From Nakamurella sp040546275 (GTDB lineage Bacteria > Actinomycetota > Actinomycetes > Mycobacteriales > Nakamurellaceae), in contig NZ_JBEPNO010000011.1 of assembly GCF_040546275.1 (NCBI RefSeq), positions 1 to 64,000 on the forward strand: a stretch of DNA of 64,000 nt, in the 5' to 3' direction. A program made the position numbers and the translations under genes. The notes under the pieces are model-generated. The model saw nothing but the letters and a program-made list of their open reading frames with translations. It made no database searches and was not told where the DNA came from. Shown here piece by piece: positions 24,560 to 32,445 of the stretch; position 1 is the stretch's first letter; each line of letters opens with the position of its first letter.

Positions 24560-25234
24560 TCATGCCCGGGCCGGGTCGGTGATCAGCAATGGGTCAGCAG
24601 CCGCAAGTTCGGCCAACACCTGAGCGGTCGAGGTCGCGAGCATGCGCTCCTTCTCCGCAGCGCTGACGCCGACCAGCTGCAGGAAGTGGACCCGGCCGTT
24701 CGGGGTGTCGATCGCCGGCAGAGCAGGATCGGGCGTGACCGCGAAGACCGTCAGGCCTGACGGCGGTGCGTCCGGAAGTCCGGGGTGTCCGGTGACGGCC
24801 GCGCGGAGGTCGATCCGGCCTCCGACGCCCAGAGCGGCGCCTCCGCCGTTCACGAATCTGGCTACCTCGTTGATCATGGTGAACGGCCAGTCCGGCGGGA
24901 TCCGGTCCCTCGGACTCGGGCGCGGCACCCGCAGGGTCAGCTCGAATCCCCAGCCGGAGACCAGGGGATCGGCACCGGGCTCGCGTTCGTCGCCATCGCC
25001 CGATGCCTCGTCCGCCTCGTACAGTTCGCTCAGCCCGTACGTGACGTAGTGCCAGTGACCGCCCGCCGGGTACGCGCTGCAGCCCTGCAGGTTGTTGCTC
25101 AGGCCGGGCGGCGGGTCGTAGCCGACGTGCTGGGGCTGGACGGCCCCGTGCAGACCGGTGAGGGCGGCATCGATCGCATCCCACCCGGGCGCCGATACAT
25201 CGACGTCATCATCGCCGCCGGCGGGATGGTTCAA
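24560..25234 (-). CDS. SUFU (suppressor of fused) domain protein
   Basis: The protein matches the bacterial suppressor-of-fused domain: APGWDAIDAAL, QPQHVGYDPPPGL, GGHWHYVTYGLSELYE, SGWGFELTLRVPRP, WPFTMINEVARFV and FLQLVGVSAAEKERM. In bacteria these proteins are often immunity-like or of unknown role. No ATG is available at the start of the domain: the TTG at 25234, 11 bp after the stop of the DUF2516 gene, is the only start that avoids a long overlap, but it lacks a good ribosome binding site, so the true start is uncertain. The same frame stays open through the upstream gene, where a GTG would create a large overlap. Confidence 0.75.
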   Translation of the reverse strand: MNHPAGGDDDVDVSAPGWDAIDAALTGLHGAVQPQHVGYDPPPGLSNNLQGCSAYPAGGHWHYVTYGLSELYEADEASGDGDEREPGADPLVSGWGFELTLRVPRPSPRDRIPPDWPFTMINEVARFVNGGGAALGVGGRIDLRAAVTGHPGLPDAPPSGLTVFAVTPDPALPAIDTPNGRVHFLQLVGVSAAEKERMLATSTAQVLAELAAADPLLITDPARA

Positions 25235-25245
25235 CCGGAGGTCTA

Positions 25246-25572
25246 CTACCAGCGCGATCCGCGCTGGACCTCTCGCAGTTTCGGGCGGACGTCGAGCAGG
25301 TAGACGAGGCTGCCGACGAGCGAGGCCAGCCACAGCAGGCCGAGTGGCCCGAAAGGGCCGTAGCGGAAGAGCGCGCCGAGCACCCCGACCACAGCACAGG
25401 CCGCGGTGATGCCGCTCCAGGTGCCCTTGGTCTGCTTGTCGGCTGCCGCGAAGGCGTCCGGACGCCTGGAACCGGCGTCGACCACAGCCCACACGCCCAG
25501 CAGACCTCCACCGATCCCCAGGGCAAGGGTGACCGCCACGATCACCGGCGAGACGAGGTTCAGGGGGTCCAT
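25246..25572 (-). CDS. DUF2516 family membrane protein
   Basis: A 108-residue protein with an N-terminal helix (about 7–31), and two further hydrophobic segments (55–70, 74–92), ending in a basic tail (RPKLREVQRGSRW). The pattern matches DUF2516 (Rv0476 in M. tuberculosis), which in mycobacteria follows the heparin-binding haemagglutinin gene exactly as here. ATG start at 25572, about 80 bp after the HbhA-like gene. Confidence 0.85.
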   Translation of the reverse strand: MDPLNLVSPVIVAVTLALGIGGGLLGVWAVVDAGSRRPDAFAAADKQTKGTWSGITAACAVVGVLGALFRYGPFGPLGLLWLASLVGSLVYLLDVRPKLREVQRGSRW

Positions 25573-25652
25573 GGCTTCAGAGTACTGGCGCCGCCGTCAG
25601 CGATGTCCCGGTAGGAGGCGAACCCGCGGGACGTCACATCGCGCCTGTGCGC

Positions 25653-26591
25653 TCAGCTCTCGGCGATCGGCTCGGCCGCGGCGGACTTCGGCGTTGCGGG
25701 CCCGGCCGTCGCGCGAGGAGTGGCGGGCTTGGCGGTCGACTTCGGCGTGGCGGGCTTGGCAGCCGACCTCGGAGTTGCCGGCTTGGCCGAAACCCTGGTC
25801 GTCCGAGGGCTATTGGCTGCCGGAACGTTCGCGATGGTGACGTTCGGGGGAACCACCTTGGCGGCCGGGACACGCGGGGTCCTGGGAGCCCTGACCTTGG
25901 TAGTGGCAGCTTTGGTCGCAGCCCTCGGAGCGGCGTTGGTCGGAGCAGCCTTGGTGGGAGCGGACGCGGACGGCGCGGTCCGGGGGTTGAACGGCCTGGT
26001 GGCGGTCGCCGTCGCGACGGGTCCGGCATTCGGTCGGGTCGAGGACGTCGTGGTCGCCTTGACCGGCCGCACCTTGGCGGCAGCGGCGTCGATCACGACT
26101 CCTGGACGGATCCCGGCTGCACGCACCTTCGACCAGCGCTTGCCACCGCGATCGGCCAGGCTCCCGTAGATCATCCCGGCGAGCTGCGTGTAGGCCTCGA
26201 TGGTCTCCTTCGCGGCGTCCGGCGACAACGACTGGGCCGCGGTCTGCACCTCGGCCAGCTTCTCCGGTAGCTGGGCGATGAACTCCTGAGCCTTGGCCGG
26301 CGCCTCGGCGGCGAACTTCTCGACGCTCCCGGCCACCTCGGAGGCCACCTTCTGGGCCCTGGCGGGGAAGTCGCCGACGGCTGAACGCAGGTCACCGGCG
26401 TCGACCGACGGGACCGAGACGTGCTCGCCGACCGACCCGGCGAACGACTCACGCAGGTCGGCCAGACGCTCGATCGCCATGTCGCCGGCTCCGATGGCGG
26501 CCAGCAACGGACGGGGCAGATCGGAGAAGCGCGCGGCGATCTGCTCGACGGCATTCTCGGACACGGCACGGATATCGGTGATCAAGGACAT
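25653..26591 (-). CDS. HbhA-like surface protein with Ala/Pro/Lys-rich tail
   Basis: The N-terminal half (about 1–150) is helical and contains PRPLLAAIGAGDMAIERLADLRE, similar to the PLLAALGAADLAL segment of mycobacterial heparin-binding haemagglutinin, followed by amphipathic helices. The C-terminal half is a low-complexity Ala/Thr/Pro/Lys tail with KPATPRSA-type repeats and a final acidic EPIAES. In HbhA the tail is the methylated, heparan-sulfate-binding part; here the lysines alternate with Pro and Thr, so binding of sulfated glycans is a guess. Gene order XRE–HbhA–DUF2516 matches Rv0474–Rv0476. Confidence 0.75.
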   Translation of the reverse strand: MSLITDIRAVSENAVEQIAARFSDLPRPLLAAIGAGDMAIERLADLRESFAGSVGEHVSVPSVDAGDLRSAVGDFPARAQKVASEVAGSVEKFAAEAPAKAQEFIAQLPEKLAEVQTAAQSLSPDAAKETIEAYTQLAGMIYGSLADRGGKRWSKVRAAGIRPGVVIDAAAAKVRPVKATTTSSTRPNAGPVATATATRPFNPRTAPSASAPTKAAPTNAAPRAATKAATTKVRAPRTPRVPAAKVVPPNVTIANVPAANSPRTTRVSAKPATPRSAAKPATPKSTAKPATPRATAGPATPKSAAAEPIAES

Positions 26592-26710
26592 GGTGTTCTC
26601 CTTCCGGCCGACGTGGTGCGGCCGAGTTGTGATTGACCGAACGCCGACTCTCGGGGCGTCCGACGATTGCTCTTCCGTGCGACTGCTCGACTGGGTTGGA
26701 ACTGCTGCGA

Positions 26711-27169
26711 CTACCCGTTCTCCGCGATCGGTCCTCCGACCGGGGCCGGCCCTGCGTCGACGCGTTCCGCCCCCTTGCCGAATTTGATGCGTTCCGCCCC
26801 GTTGCCGAATTCGATGCGTTCCGCCCCCTTGCAGAAGGCGGCGTAGATGTCGATCAGCGAGGACTTCTGCCGCTCCGACAGGAGCACGTCCGCGCGAATG
26901 GCCAGTACGACATCCGGCGCCTCCGCGGTTTCCAGGATCCCGGCGCGTGCGAGCAACGATTCGACCGAGATCGACAGCCCGTGTGCGATCTGGGCCAGGA
27001 TCTCGGCGCTGGGCCGCCTCAGTCCACGTTCCACCTGCGACAGATAGGGATTGGACACACCGGCTTTTGCAGCCAGACCTCGGAGCGAGATCTGGGCAGA
27101 CGTCCGCTGATCACGGATGAACGCTCCGATGTCCTTCACCGGTGCGAGCACGGGTCCGAGGTCCATCAC
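26711..27169 (-). CDS. XRE-family helix-turn-helix regulator
   Basis: A 152-residue protein with an N-terminal HTH (IRDQRTSAQISLRGLAAKAG then VSNPYLSQVERGLRRPS), the recognition helix being SNPYLSQVERG, followed by a short conserved region (ISVESLLARAGI...). It is the positional equivalent of Rv0474, the regulator upstream of hbhA in mycobacteria. The C-terminus has grown by a 9-residue repeat (GAERIEFGN, GAERIKFGK, GAERV) encoded by a 27-bp tandem repeat. A double ATG at the start (27169/27166). The 22-bp palindrome at 27,312 lies about 143 bp upstream and is a candidate target. Confidence 0.88.
   Translation of the reverse strand: MMDLGPVLAPVKDIGAFIRDQRTSAQISLRGLAAKAGVSNPYLSQVERGLRRPSAEILAQIAHGLSISVESLLARAGILETAEAPDVVLAIRADVLLSERQKSSLIDIYAAFCKGAERIEFGNGAERIKFGKGAERVDAGPAPVGGPIAENG
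26762..26836. repeat. 27-bp in-frame tandem repeat at the 3' end of the XRE gene
   Basis: About 2.8 copies of a unit containing TTGCCGAATTCGATGCGTTC; it encodes the nine-residue repeat at the C-terminus of the regulator. Copies differ by one or two bases. Confidence 0.9.
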
Positions 27170-27189
27170 CGCTCTCCTGTTCCACTGAA

Positions 27190-27288
27190 CGAACTATTGC
27201 CCTAACGAACTGATGCCTGAGCAAAACTGGTGCCTGAGCAAACTGGTTCTTGACCAATCTGATGCCTGAACGAACAACCTGGTACCCA
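27190..27288. repeat. Degenerate short repeats upstream of the XRE gene
   Basis: The phrase CTG(A/G)TGCCTGA(G/A)C(G/A)AA appears in about four diverged copies (around 27,210, 27,227, 27,258 and nearby) between the XRE start and the palindrome. It could be a decayed tandem repeat or an array of weak protein sites. Confidence 0.5.
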
Positions 27289-27311
27289 CTGATCACCCCA
27301 GGTTATCGACG

Positions 27312-27333
27312 GGTGCTTGCAATTGCAAGCACC
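27312..27333. promoter_or_regulatory. Perfect 22-bp palindrome in a divergent promoter region
   Basis: Two complete half-sites GGTGCTTGCAA meet with no spacer to form a 22-bp perfect palindrome. It lies 12 bp before the ATG of the frame-split secreted protein (plus strand) and 143 bp before the XRE regulator (minus strand). Position and symmetry indicate an operator; the adjacent XRE protein is the obvious candidate ligand. Confidence 0.7.
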
Positions 27334-27345
27334 GTGCAAACGTTC

Positions 27346-28010
27346 ATGACCAGGGACACACTCGTTCACCATCACCAGGAATCATCAGGCCGTCACGTAA
27401 CCGACGGGGCGGACAGCGCCTCCTCCTCGGTGATCTCCCTGCGTCCGTCGACGGCCGACGATTCCGCCAGGCCCAGCACGCGTCAGGCCCAGAACCCAGC
27501 GCAGTTCGGAGGTCCCGCAGTGGCTGCACACGGAACCACGCGACGCCCGGGCGCTCTCGTACTCCTCACCGCCGCCCTGTTGCTGTTCGGATCGATCCTC
27601 GACGGCACTGCTCGCGCCTCCGGCGCACCGGCCCGGCTGACGTCCAACGCGCAGGTGACGGCTACCGCACCGCCGTCACGAACCGTCCTCACGGGGTCGA
27701 GCACGGTGGCGACACCCGAACCGGGTCGGGCCCGATCGGGCCGGTGGCAACATCGACTGTCGCCCCGCCCGTCGTCCCGCCCACGGCCTCGGGCGTCGTC
27801 GGCACCCTAACCGTGGTGACCCCCACCCAGTCCGGATCCCTGACCGCCTACGCGGCAGGGACTCTCAGGCCGAATACGTCCAACCTCAACTTCGGCGCCC
27901 CGCAGACCATCGCGAACCTCGCCGTCGTCGCCGGCCCGGCGTGGGCGATCCGCAACAACTGCGCTGCCCCCACCCACGTTCTCCTCGACGTCTCCGGCTA
28001 CTTCTCCTGA
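27346..28010 (+). pseudogene. Frame-split secreted surface protein
   Basis: One frame from ATG 27346 gives a long N-terminal region with a signal-like hydrophobic stretch (RPGALVLLTAALLLFGSILDGTARASG) up to about 27,700. The C-terminal half is in another frame: DTRTGSGPIGPVATST followed by TLTVVTPTQSGSLTAYAAG, SNLNFGAPQTIANLAVV and HVLLDVSGYFS, the repeat unit of actinobacterial LDTRxG surface proteins. The residues usually lying between DTRTG and LTVV are largely missing, so there is an internal deletion as well as a frameshift around 27,690–27,715. A short downstream product from the GTG at 27744 is possible but would lack a signal peptide. A sequencing error could explain the frameshift alone. 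Confidence 0.65.
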
Positions 28011-28092
28011 TGGCTACTACCTGACGGCTACTTCTTCTGACGGCTACTCATCCCGACGCAGTGGGTGCGGGCCGGTGCGCGGGCTCCGCCTC

Positions 28093-29160
28093 TCAGCCGG
28101 CGGCGCTGGTGACGCGGAGCGCTTCGCGCTCGGCGCGGTCGTTGCTGACCAGGTTCCGCGATCCGTTGAGCTTGGCCGAGATGTGTTCGGCCACCGTGAC
28201 GGGTGAGTACAACTCGACCTCGCCGGGACCGACCAGTCCTGGCAGGGTGCTGATCAGGGCGTCGACGTTGCCGTCGTGGAAGTAGGCGGCCGACCGGCGC
28301 CGTTCGATCCGACCGTTCACCACCGGTGGCTTGACGCGGTGCAGGGTCGACTTCCAGACCTCGTTGGTCCACCGCGCCGTCAGGTCACCGAGATTGATCA
28401 GCAGTGCCCCGGGTTCGGGCAGCACGTCGTGCCACGACCCGTCTCCGGCGAGCACCTGTAACCCTGGGATGCGATCGGCCCACAGAATGGTGACGATGCC
28501 GAAGTCGGTGTGTTCACCCATGCCCGTCAGGTCGCCGTCGAGGTCGATCTCTCCCGGCGGGAGCGCGTAGTTGTTCATCCGCAGCACGTCGAGGGAGTGG
28601 TCGGTGTACCCGCCGAAGTAGCCGGCAGGCAGGTCGAGAGCATCGGCGAAGATGGCGGTCAGCGTGCGGGCCACCCGTCCGGCCTCGGCGAACCACGCCG
28701 TCGTCCTCGCCGGAAACTCGGGAACCCCTGCGGACCAGACGTTGTCGGCATAGTGCTCGGCCGGTAGATCCAGGTCCGGATAGGTATCGACGCCCTGCCC
28801 GATGTTGAAGGCCTCGAAAAAATCGTTCATCCTGGTCGCCGACTCCACGCCGAGACTCAACGAGAGCTGCTCGGTCTTCGGCGCGCTGTAGCCCCGGTTG
28901 ACGCCCGCGATCACCGACTCCTTCTTCGTGTCCAGCGGCAGGTCGAAGAAGTCGTCCATCGCCGCGGTGAGCGCGTCGATCGCCGATTGGGGTACTCCGT
29001 GCCCGACGATCTGGATGAACCCGACCGTCCGGCAGGCCTCGTCGATTGCTGCTGCGGTGGCTGCCTTCTCCGAATCGCTGCCACCGGTGACGTACGGGGA
29101 GATGTCCACCAGCGGGACGTGGAACGTCACCTCCGGCTTCGAGGAACTCGTGACGGTCAT
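28093..29160 (-). CDS. 2-oxoglutarate/Fe(II) oxygenase, isopenicillin N synthase family
   Basis: About 355 residues with the N-terminal DIOX_N domain (FHVPLVDISPYV..., VGFIQIVGHGVP) and the C-terminal double-stranded beta-helix: iron ligands H and D in GEHTDFGIVTIL, distal H in STLHRVKPP, and the 2-oxoglutarate arginine in RRRSAAYF. Start ATG at 29160; another ATG three codons upstream (29169). Substrate cannot be read from sequence; relatives act on small molecules including amino acids, hormones and antibiotics. It stands alone between variable genes, so no pathway context is available. Confidence 0.9.
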   Translation of the reverse strand: MTVTSSSKPEVTFHVPLVDISPYVTGGSDSEKAATAAAIDEACRTVGFIQIVGHGVPQSAIDALTAAMDDFFDLPLDTKKESVIAGVNRGYSAPKTEQLSLSLGVESATRMNDFFEAFNIGQGVDTYPDLDLPAEHYADNVWSAGVPEFPARTTAWFAEAGRVARTLTAIFADALDLPAGYFGGYTDHSLDVLRMNNYALPPGEIDLDGDLTGMGEHTDFGIVTILWADRIPGLQVLAGDGSWHDVLPEPGALLINLGDLTARWTNEVWKSTLHRVKPPVVNGRIERRRSAAYFHDGNVDALISTLPGLVGPGEVELYSPVTVAEHISAKLNGSRNLVSNDRAEREALRVTSAAG

Positions 29161-29310
29161 CGTGATCACTCCTGTCCGTGGTGGTCGAGTTCTGCGAAGA
29201 ATCGTGCGGGGTGGGAAATCGCGTTCAGCGTTACTTGCCCGGACCAGCCTGTCACCGGTTTGTTCCGTTCGTGTTCCATCCGTCGCGCAAAGTCGTGACG
29301 ACGAGCAGTC

Positions 29311-29970
29311 TCAGCCCGGCCGGGGAACGATCAACCCGGACGCGGCAGGGCTGGCGGCGTGGTCGTAGGACAGCAGGACATCCGCCACCTCCGCCGGCCG
29401 GTACTCCTGGGCGTAGCGATCGAAAGCTGTTGTCCACCAATTGTTCTCCGCCTCCAGCGCCCGATCGAGGGCGCCGCGCCCGACACCGACGGACACCAGT
29501 GCGTCCAACGACAACTCCGCGGCCAGCAGGAACGGTCCGTCGAGCAGCAGCACGCTGCCCGGCGGCGCTATCCGCGGCACCTCCCGGAGCGACCGATCCG
29601 TCTCCGGGTCCCGGAGCCTGGTGATGTACGGCTGGTCACCGCTGCGGACGGGGTCGATCAACTCCCTGACGATCGCATCGGCGTCCACCCAGCCGGTCAG
29701 CCGCATGTCGACGTCCTGCCGGCCGAACTCCAGCCGTAGCGCTGACGGCCGCCACCACCACCGGGTGGACGCCCTGATCACCGTCAGCCCGCCGACCCGC
29801 AGCTCCTCGCCGACCTCGTCGGCCAGCATCGTCGTCCCGACTTCCTCGGGCCCGTCGAAGCCGATCACAGCGCCGTGAGCTCCCAGCCGTCGAACCCACG
29901 CCGCCAGCTCGGTCACCAGGCGCGCCGGGGTGAGCGGGGTGAACCGCGCCTGCTTGTTGCCGCTCCTCAC
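29311..29970 (-). CDS. Uridine-kinase-like P-loop protein with degenerate Walker A
   Basis: A 219-residue protein resembling the actinobacterial uridine kinase-like family: the fold elements AAWVRRLGAHGAVIGFDGPEEVG, WRPSALRLEFGRQDVD, DPETDRSLREVP, GSVLLLDGPFLLA and YDHAASPAASGLIV are present. The P-loop reads GFDGPEEVGTT, in which the GK(S/T) lysine is replaced by Thr, so normal ATP hydrolysis or transfer is doubtful. Start at 29970 is uncertain since the upstream sequence is a 26-bp minisatellite. Confidence 0.65.
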   Translation of the reverse strand: MRSGNKQARFTPLTPARLVTELAAWVRRLGAHGAVIGFDGPEEVGTTMLADEVGEELRVGGLTVIRASTRWWWRPSALRLEFGRQDVDMRLTGWVDADAIVRELIDPVRSGDQPYITRLRDPETDRSLREVPRIAPPGSVLLLDGPFLLAAELSLDALVSVGVGRGALDRALEAENNWWTTAFDRYAQEYRPAEVADVLLSYDHAASPAASGLIVPRPG

Positions 29971-29972
29971 GT

Positions 29973-30089
29973 ACCCACCCTGCTCGTCGATCCGCCCTGC
30001 CCGCCTTGCCCGCCGATCCGCCCTGCCCGCCTTGCCCGCTGATCCGCCCTGCCCACCCTGCTCGCCGATCCAGCCTGCCCACCCTGCAG
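29973..30089. repeat. 26-bp tandem repeat (about 4 copies)
   Basis: GATCCGCCCTGCCCGCC-type units start at 29,989, 30,015, 30,041 and 30,067, exactly 26 bp apart, with a partial copy before. It fills the space between the VOC gene stop and the start of the kinase-like gene, so it lies in the promoter or leader of the latter. Not a CRISPR: no spacers. Confidence 0.95.
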
Positions 30090-30091
30090 TG

Positions 30092-30499
30092 CTACTCCTT
30101 GCACAGGCAGAACGGGTGGCCGGCCGGGTCGAGGAAGACCCGGAATCCGCTCCGGGCCTCGGGCAGCCCTGTAGTCCTGGCGCCGAGCGCGATCACCTGC
30201 TGCTCGCCGACATCGAGATCGGGAACGTTGAGGTCCAGGTGGAACTGCTGCGGTATCGAGTTGTCGGGCCAGGTCGGCGGAACGTGATCGGGGGCGAGTT
30301 GGAACGCGATGCCACCACCGCCGCCGGCACCGCGAATGGTCACCCAGTCGCTGCCGTCACCCTCCTGCCAGTCGCTCGGGTCCTGGATCTCCCAACCCAG
30401 GATTGCGCAGTAGAACTCGGCGAGCGCACGAGGATCGGGAGCATCGAGCACCGTCAGATCGAAGGTGGCGATCGGGGTCTGCGAGGTTGGTTCGGTCAT
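30092..30499 (-). CDS. VOC-family (glyoxalase/bleomycin resistance) protein
   Basis: A 135-residue single-domain protein: LTVLDAPDPRALAEFYCAILGWEI, SDWVTIRGAGGGGGIAFQLAPDHVPPTWP, QFHLDLNVPDLDVGEQQVIALGART and the C-terminal FRVFLDPAGHPFCLCKE. The family has paired beta-alpha-beta-beta-beta modules with metal-binding His/Glu residues; this subgroup is common in actinobacteria and usually uncharacterised. ATG at 30499 gives MTEPTSQTPIATFDL; the frame extends upstream without support. Confidence 0.85.
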   Translation of the reverse strand: MTEPTSQTPIATFDLTVLDAPDPRALAEFYCAILGWEIQDPSDWQEGDGSDWVTIRGAGGGGGIAFQLAPDHVPPTWPDNSIPQQFHLDLNVPDLDVGEQQVIALGARTTGLPEARSGFRVFLDPAGHPFCLCKE

Positions 30500-30853
30500 G
30501 ACGACCATCCTGCACCGCCCCACCGACAGCGATGCGGGCCGGAGGCTCGCCTGAGCTGCCGGGCAAGGTCCTCCTGGGCGAGAGTGGCTCCCGACCAGAT
30601 CAACGACGGTGGCCACACAGAAGAACCGACAGCGATGCGGGCCGGCCAACCCGGCAAGGCCAGCTCCTACCTGGCAAGGCCCGGGGCCGTTGCCGAGACC
30701 AGGCGGGCCTTGCCGAGACGGTCAACGACCCTCGGCACCGACCCAGGCCGGGCCTCCAGCCGCTGCCGATTCGCCGTTCAGTCCCGGCACAGCCCGATCC
30801 GGTCAGCCTGACGTCGTCCATGGCCCGGACCGTCGGATGCGCTTAGTGTCGGA
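30500..30853. other. Intergenic region with a 21-bp direct repeat
   Basis: 354 bp with no credible gene. The word ACCGACAGCGATGCGGGCCGG occurs at 30,522–30,542 and again at 30,625–30,645. Short words of the type GGCAAGG(C/T)C recur. It must contain promoters for the VOC gene (minus) and the septum-formation gene (plus). Confidence 0.7.
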
Positions 30854-31783
30854 ATGGTGGACAGGCGCTGGATCGGGCTGCTGGTCGTGGCCGTGGTGCT
30901 GCTGGCCGCCGTCATCACGCCCTCCATCGTCGGGCGAACGGTCGTCGGACAGGCGGAGATGGCACTGATCCCCGGCCCGCCCGCCGTGGGCGACTGCCTG
31001 CTGGAACCGATCCGTCAGGCCCAGCAGATCGACCAAGTGCCCACCGGCAAACTGACGTACCGACCGTTGTCGATCGGCCCTTGCACCGGCGCACGGTTCG
31101 GCGAGGTGGTGTCGCTGATCCCGGCCGGCCAGGTAAGAGCCGCACCGGCCACCGCACCGGGAGTGACCAACGACGCGGGATTTCGTGACCCGAACCGCGC
31201 CCGGTGCAGGCACGATCTCGATGCCTATTCAGGGGCACGCGATCCATCGACGGCTCCTGGAGCCTCCCAGTATTGGACATCGGCGGCGCCGATCAGCGTG
31301 ACCTTTGCCGGTCCCAGCCCGCTGCAGCAATCAATGGGGCAGGACTGGATAGCCTGTGTCGAATTCATCGATGGCGTTGACGGACGCTCGGCCTCCTATA
31401 CAAGTTCGCTGCGCAACGCCATTCGGCAAACCATCCTTCCCCCGGAAGCTGCTCTCTGCCTGGCGACTTCCGACATTCAGCAGGAAGTCCCGGTGCCGTG
31501 TAGCCAGGAGCATCAAGCGGAGATGTTCGCCTACAGTCTCGTCCAGGGAATCAGCGTCAGAAGAATGGACGCCGCTTGCCTGCTATTCGTCAGACAACTG
31601 ACCGGAATGACCGATCCCACGGCCACAGGACGTCTGAGGGTGTACTCAACTCTCCCCGATACCGCCGGTGAAGCGCCCTATCCTCCCGACCGTGTCTGTC
31701 TCGTGGCGACCCTCGGAACCCGAAGTCTGACCGGTCCGCTCATCGGAATCGGCAACAACCCGGTTCCGCTGAGCCCGTCATGA
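30854..31783 (+). CDS. Septum-formation-domain membrane protein
   Basis: A 309-residue protein with an N-terminal signal anchor (WIGLLVVAVVLLAAVITPSIVG) and an extracytoplasmic region with cysteine pairs and the pattern VGDCLLEPI...PCTGARFGEVVSLI and VPCSQEHQAEMFAYS, as in the actinobacterial septum formation family (C...H..E). Each half carries one such motif, so the domain is duplicated. The stop TGA overlaps the ATG of the next gene (ATGA), so the two are coupled. Confidence 0.75.
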   Translation: MVDRRWIGLLVVAVVLLAAVITPSIVGRTVVGQAEMALIPGPPAVGDCLLEPIRQAQQIDQVPTGKLTYRPLSIGPCTGARFGEVVSLIPAGQVRAAPATAPGVTNDAGFRDPNRARCRHDLDAYSGARDPSTAPGASQYWTSAAPISVTFAGPSPLQQSMGQDWIACVEFIDGVDGRSASYTSSLRNAIRQTILPPEAALCLATSDIQQEVPVPCSQEHQAEMFAYSLVQGISVRRMDAACLLFVRQLTGMTDPTATGRLRVYSTLPDTAGEAPYPPDRVCLVATLGTRSLTGPLIGIGNNPVPLSPS

Positions 31784-32424
31784 TCAGCCGCGACCGCTGG
31801 GCCATTCTGATCGCCACGTTCACCTTCGTCCTCGCCGGCTGCTCGACCGGGAGTGACGCAACGGTCAGCAACGGGGGCTTCGTCTTCACGTCGCCGGGCG
31901 GGAGGACGGACTTCGCCTATCCGACCGGCGAAAGGGGTGCCGTTGGTGAATTGTCCGGTCCGCAGGTCGGAGCGAACCAGACCACCGTCGCCCTCTCCGC
32001 GTATCGGGGGAAAGTCGTGGTGGTGAACTTCTGGGGCGCATGGTGCCCGGCCTGCCGCGCGGAAACGGACACCCTGATCGTCGCCTCGAACATTCTGCAG
32101 CCGCTCGGAGCGCAGTTCCTGGGATTGGACATCAAGGACGTGGCCGGTGCCGGTGCTGCCTATCAGACCCAGAAGGGCATGCCCTATCCGTCCATTGAGG
32201 ACCCGGGAATGCGCACGCTCTTGTCCATCCGGGGCTTTCCCAGCGGAGCGATTCCGTCCACGATCGTTCTCGACCAGGAACACCGAATCGCCCGCATCTG
32301 GCTTGGTCCCGTGACAGACACCGAGCTCGTCCCAGCCGTGAAACAGCTGATTGCCGAACAACAGTCAGCCGAAACCGAACAGCAGTCACCCGCAACCGAA
32401 CAGCAGTCACCCGCGACCCGCTGA
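31780..32424 (+). CDS. TlpA-type thioredoxin-fold lipoprotein
   Basis: A 214-residue lipoprotein with a lipobox ending at Cys21 (FVLAGC), a thioredoxin fold with the CxxC motif WCPAC (89–92), and a cis-proline context GAIPSTIVLD. Such proteins act outside the membrane, reducing cysteines in cytochrome c maturation or in other exported proteins. The upstream partner has several extracytoplasmic cysteines and could be a substrate (inference). The C-terminus is extended by the repeat EQQSPAT, encoded by a 21-bp tandem repeat. Confidence 0.9.
   Translation: MISRDRWAILIATFTFVLAGCSTGSDATVSNGGFVFTSPGGRTDFAYPTGERGAVGELSGPQVGANQTTVALSAYRGKVVVVNFWGAWCPACRAETDTLIVASNILQPLGAQFLGLDIKDVAGAGAAYQTQKGMPYPSIEDPGMRTLLSIRGFPSGAIPSTIVLDQEHRIARIWLGPVTDTELVPAVKQLIAEQQSAETEQQSPATEQQSPATR
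32356..32418. repeat. 21-bp in-frame tandem repeat (3 copies)
   Basis: GAACAGCAGTCACCCGCAACC-like units encode EQQSAET, EQQSPAT and EQQSPAT at the end of the TlpA-type lipoprotein. The first copy is diverged. Confidence 0.95.
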
Positions 32425-32445
32425 ATCGGCCGAGGCGGCAAACAC

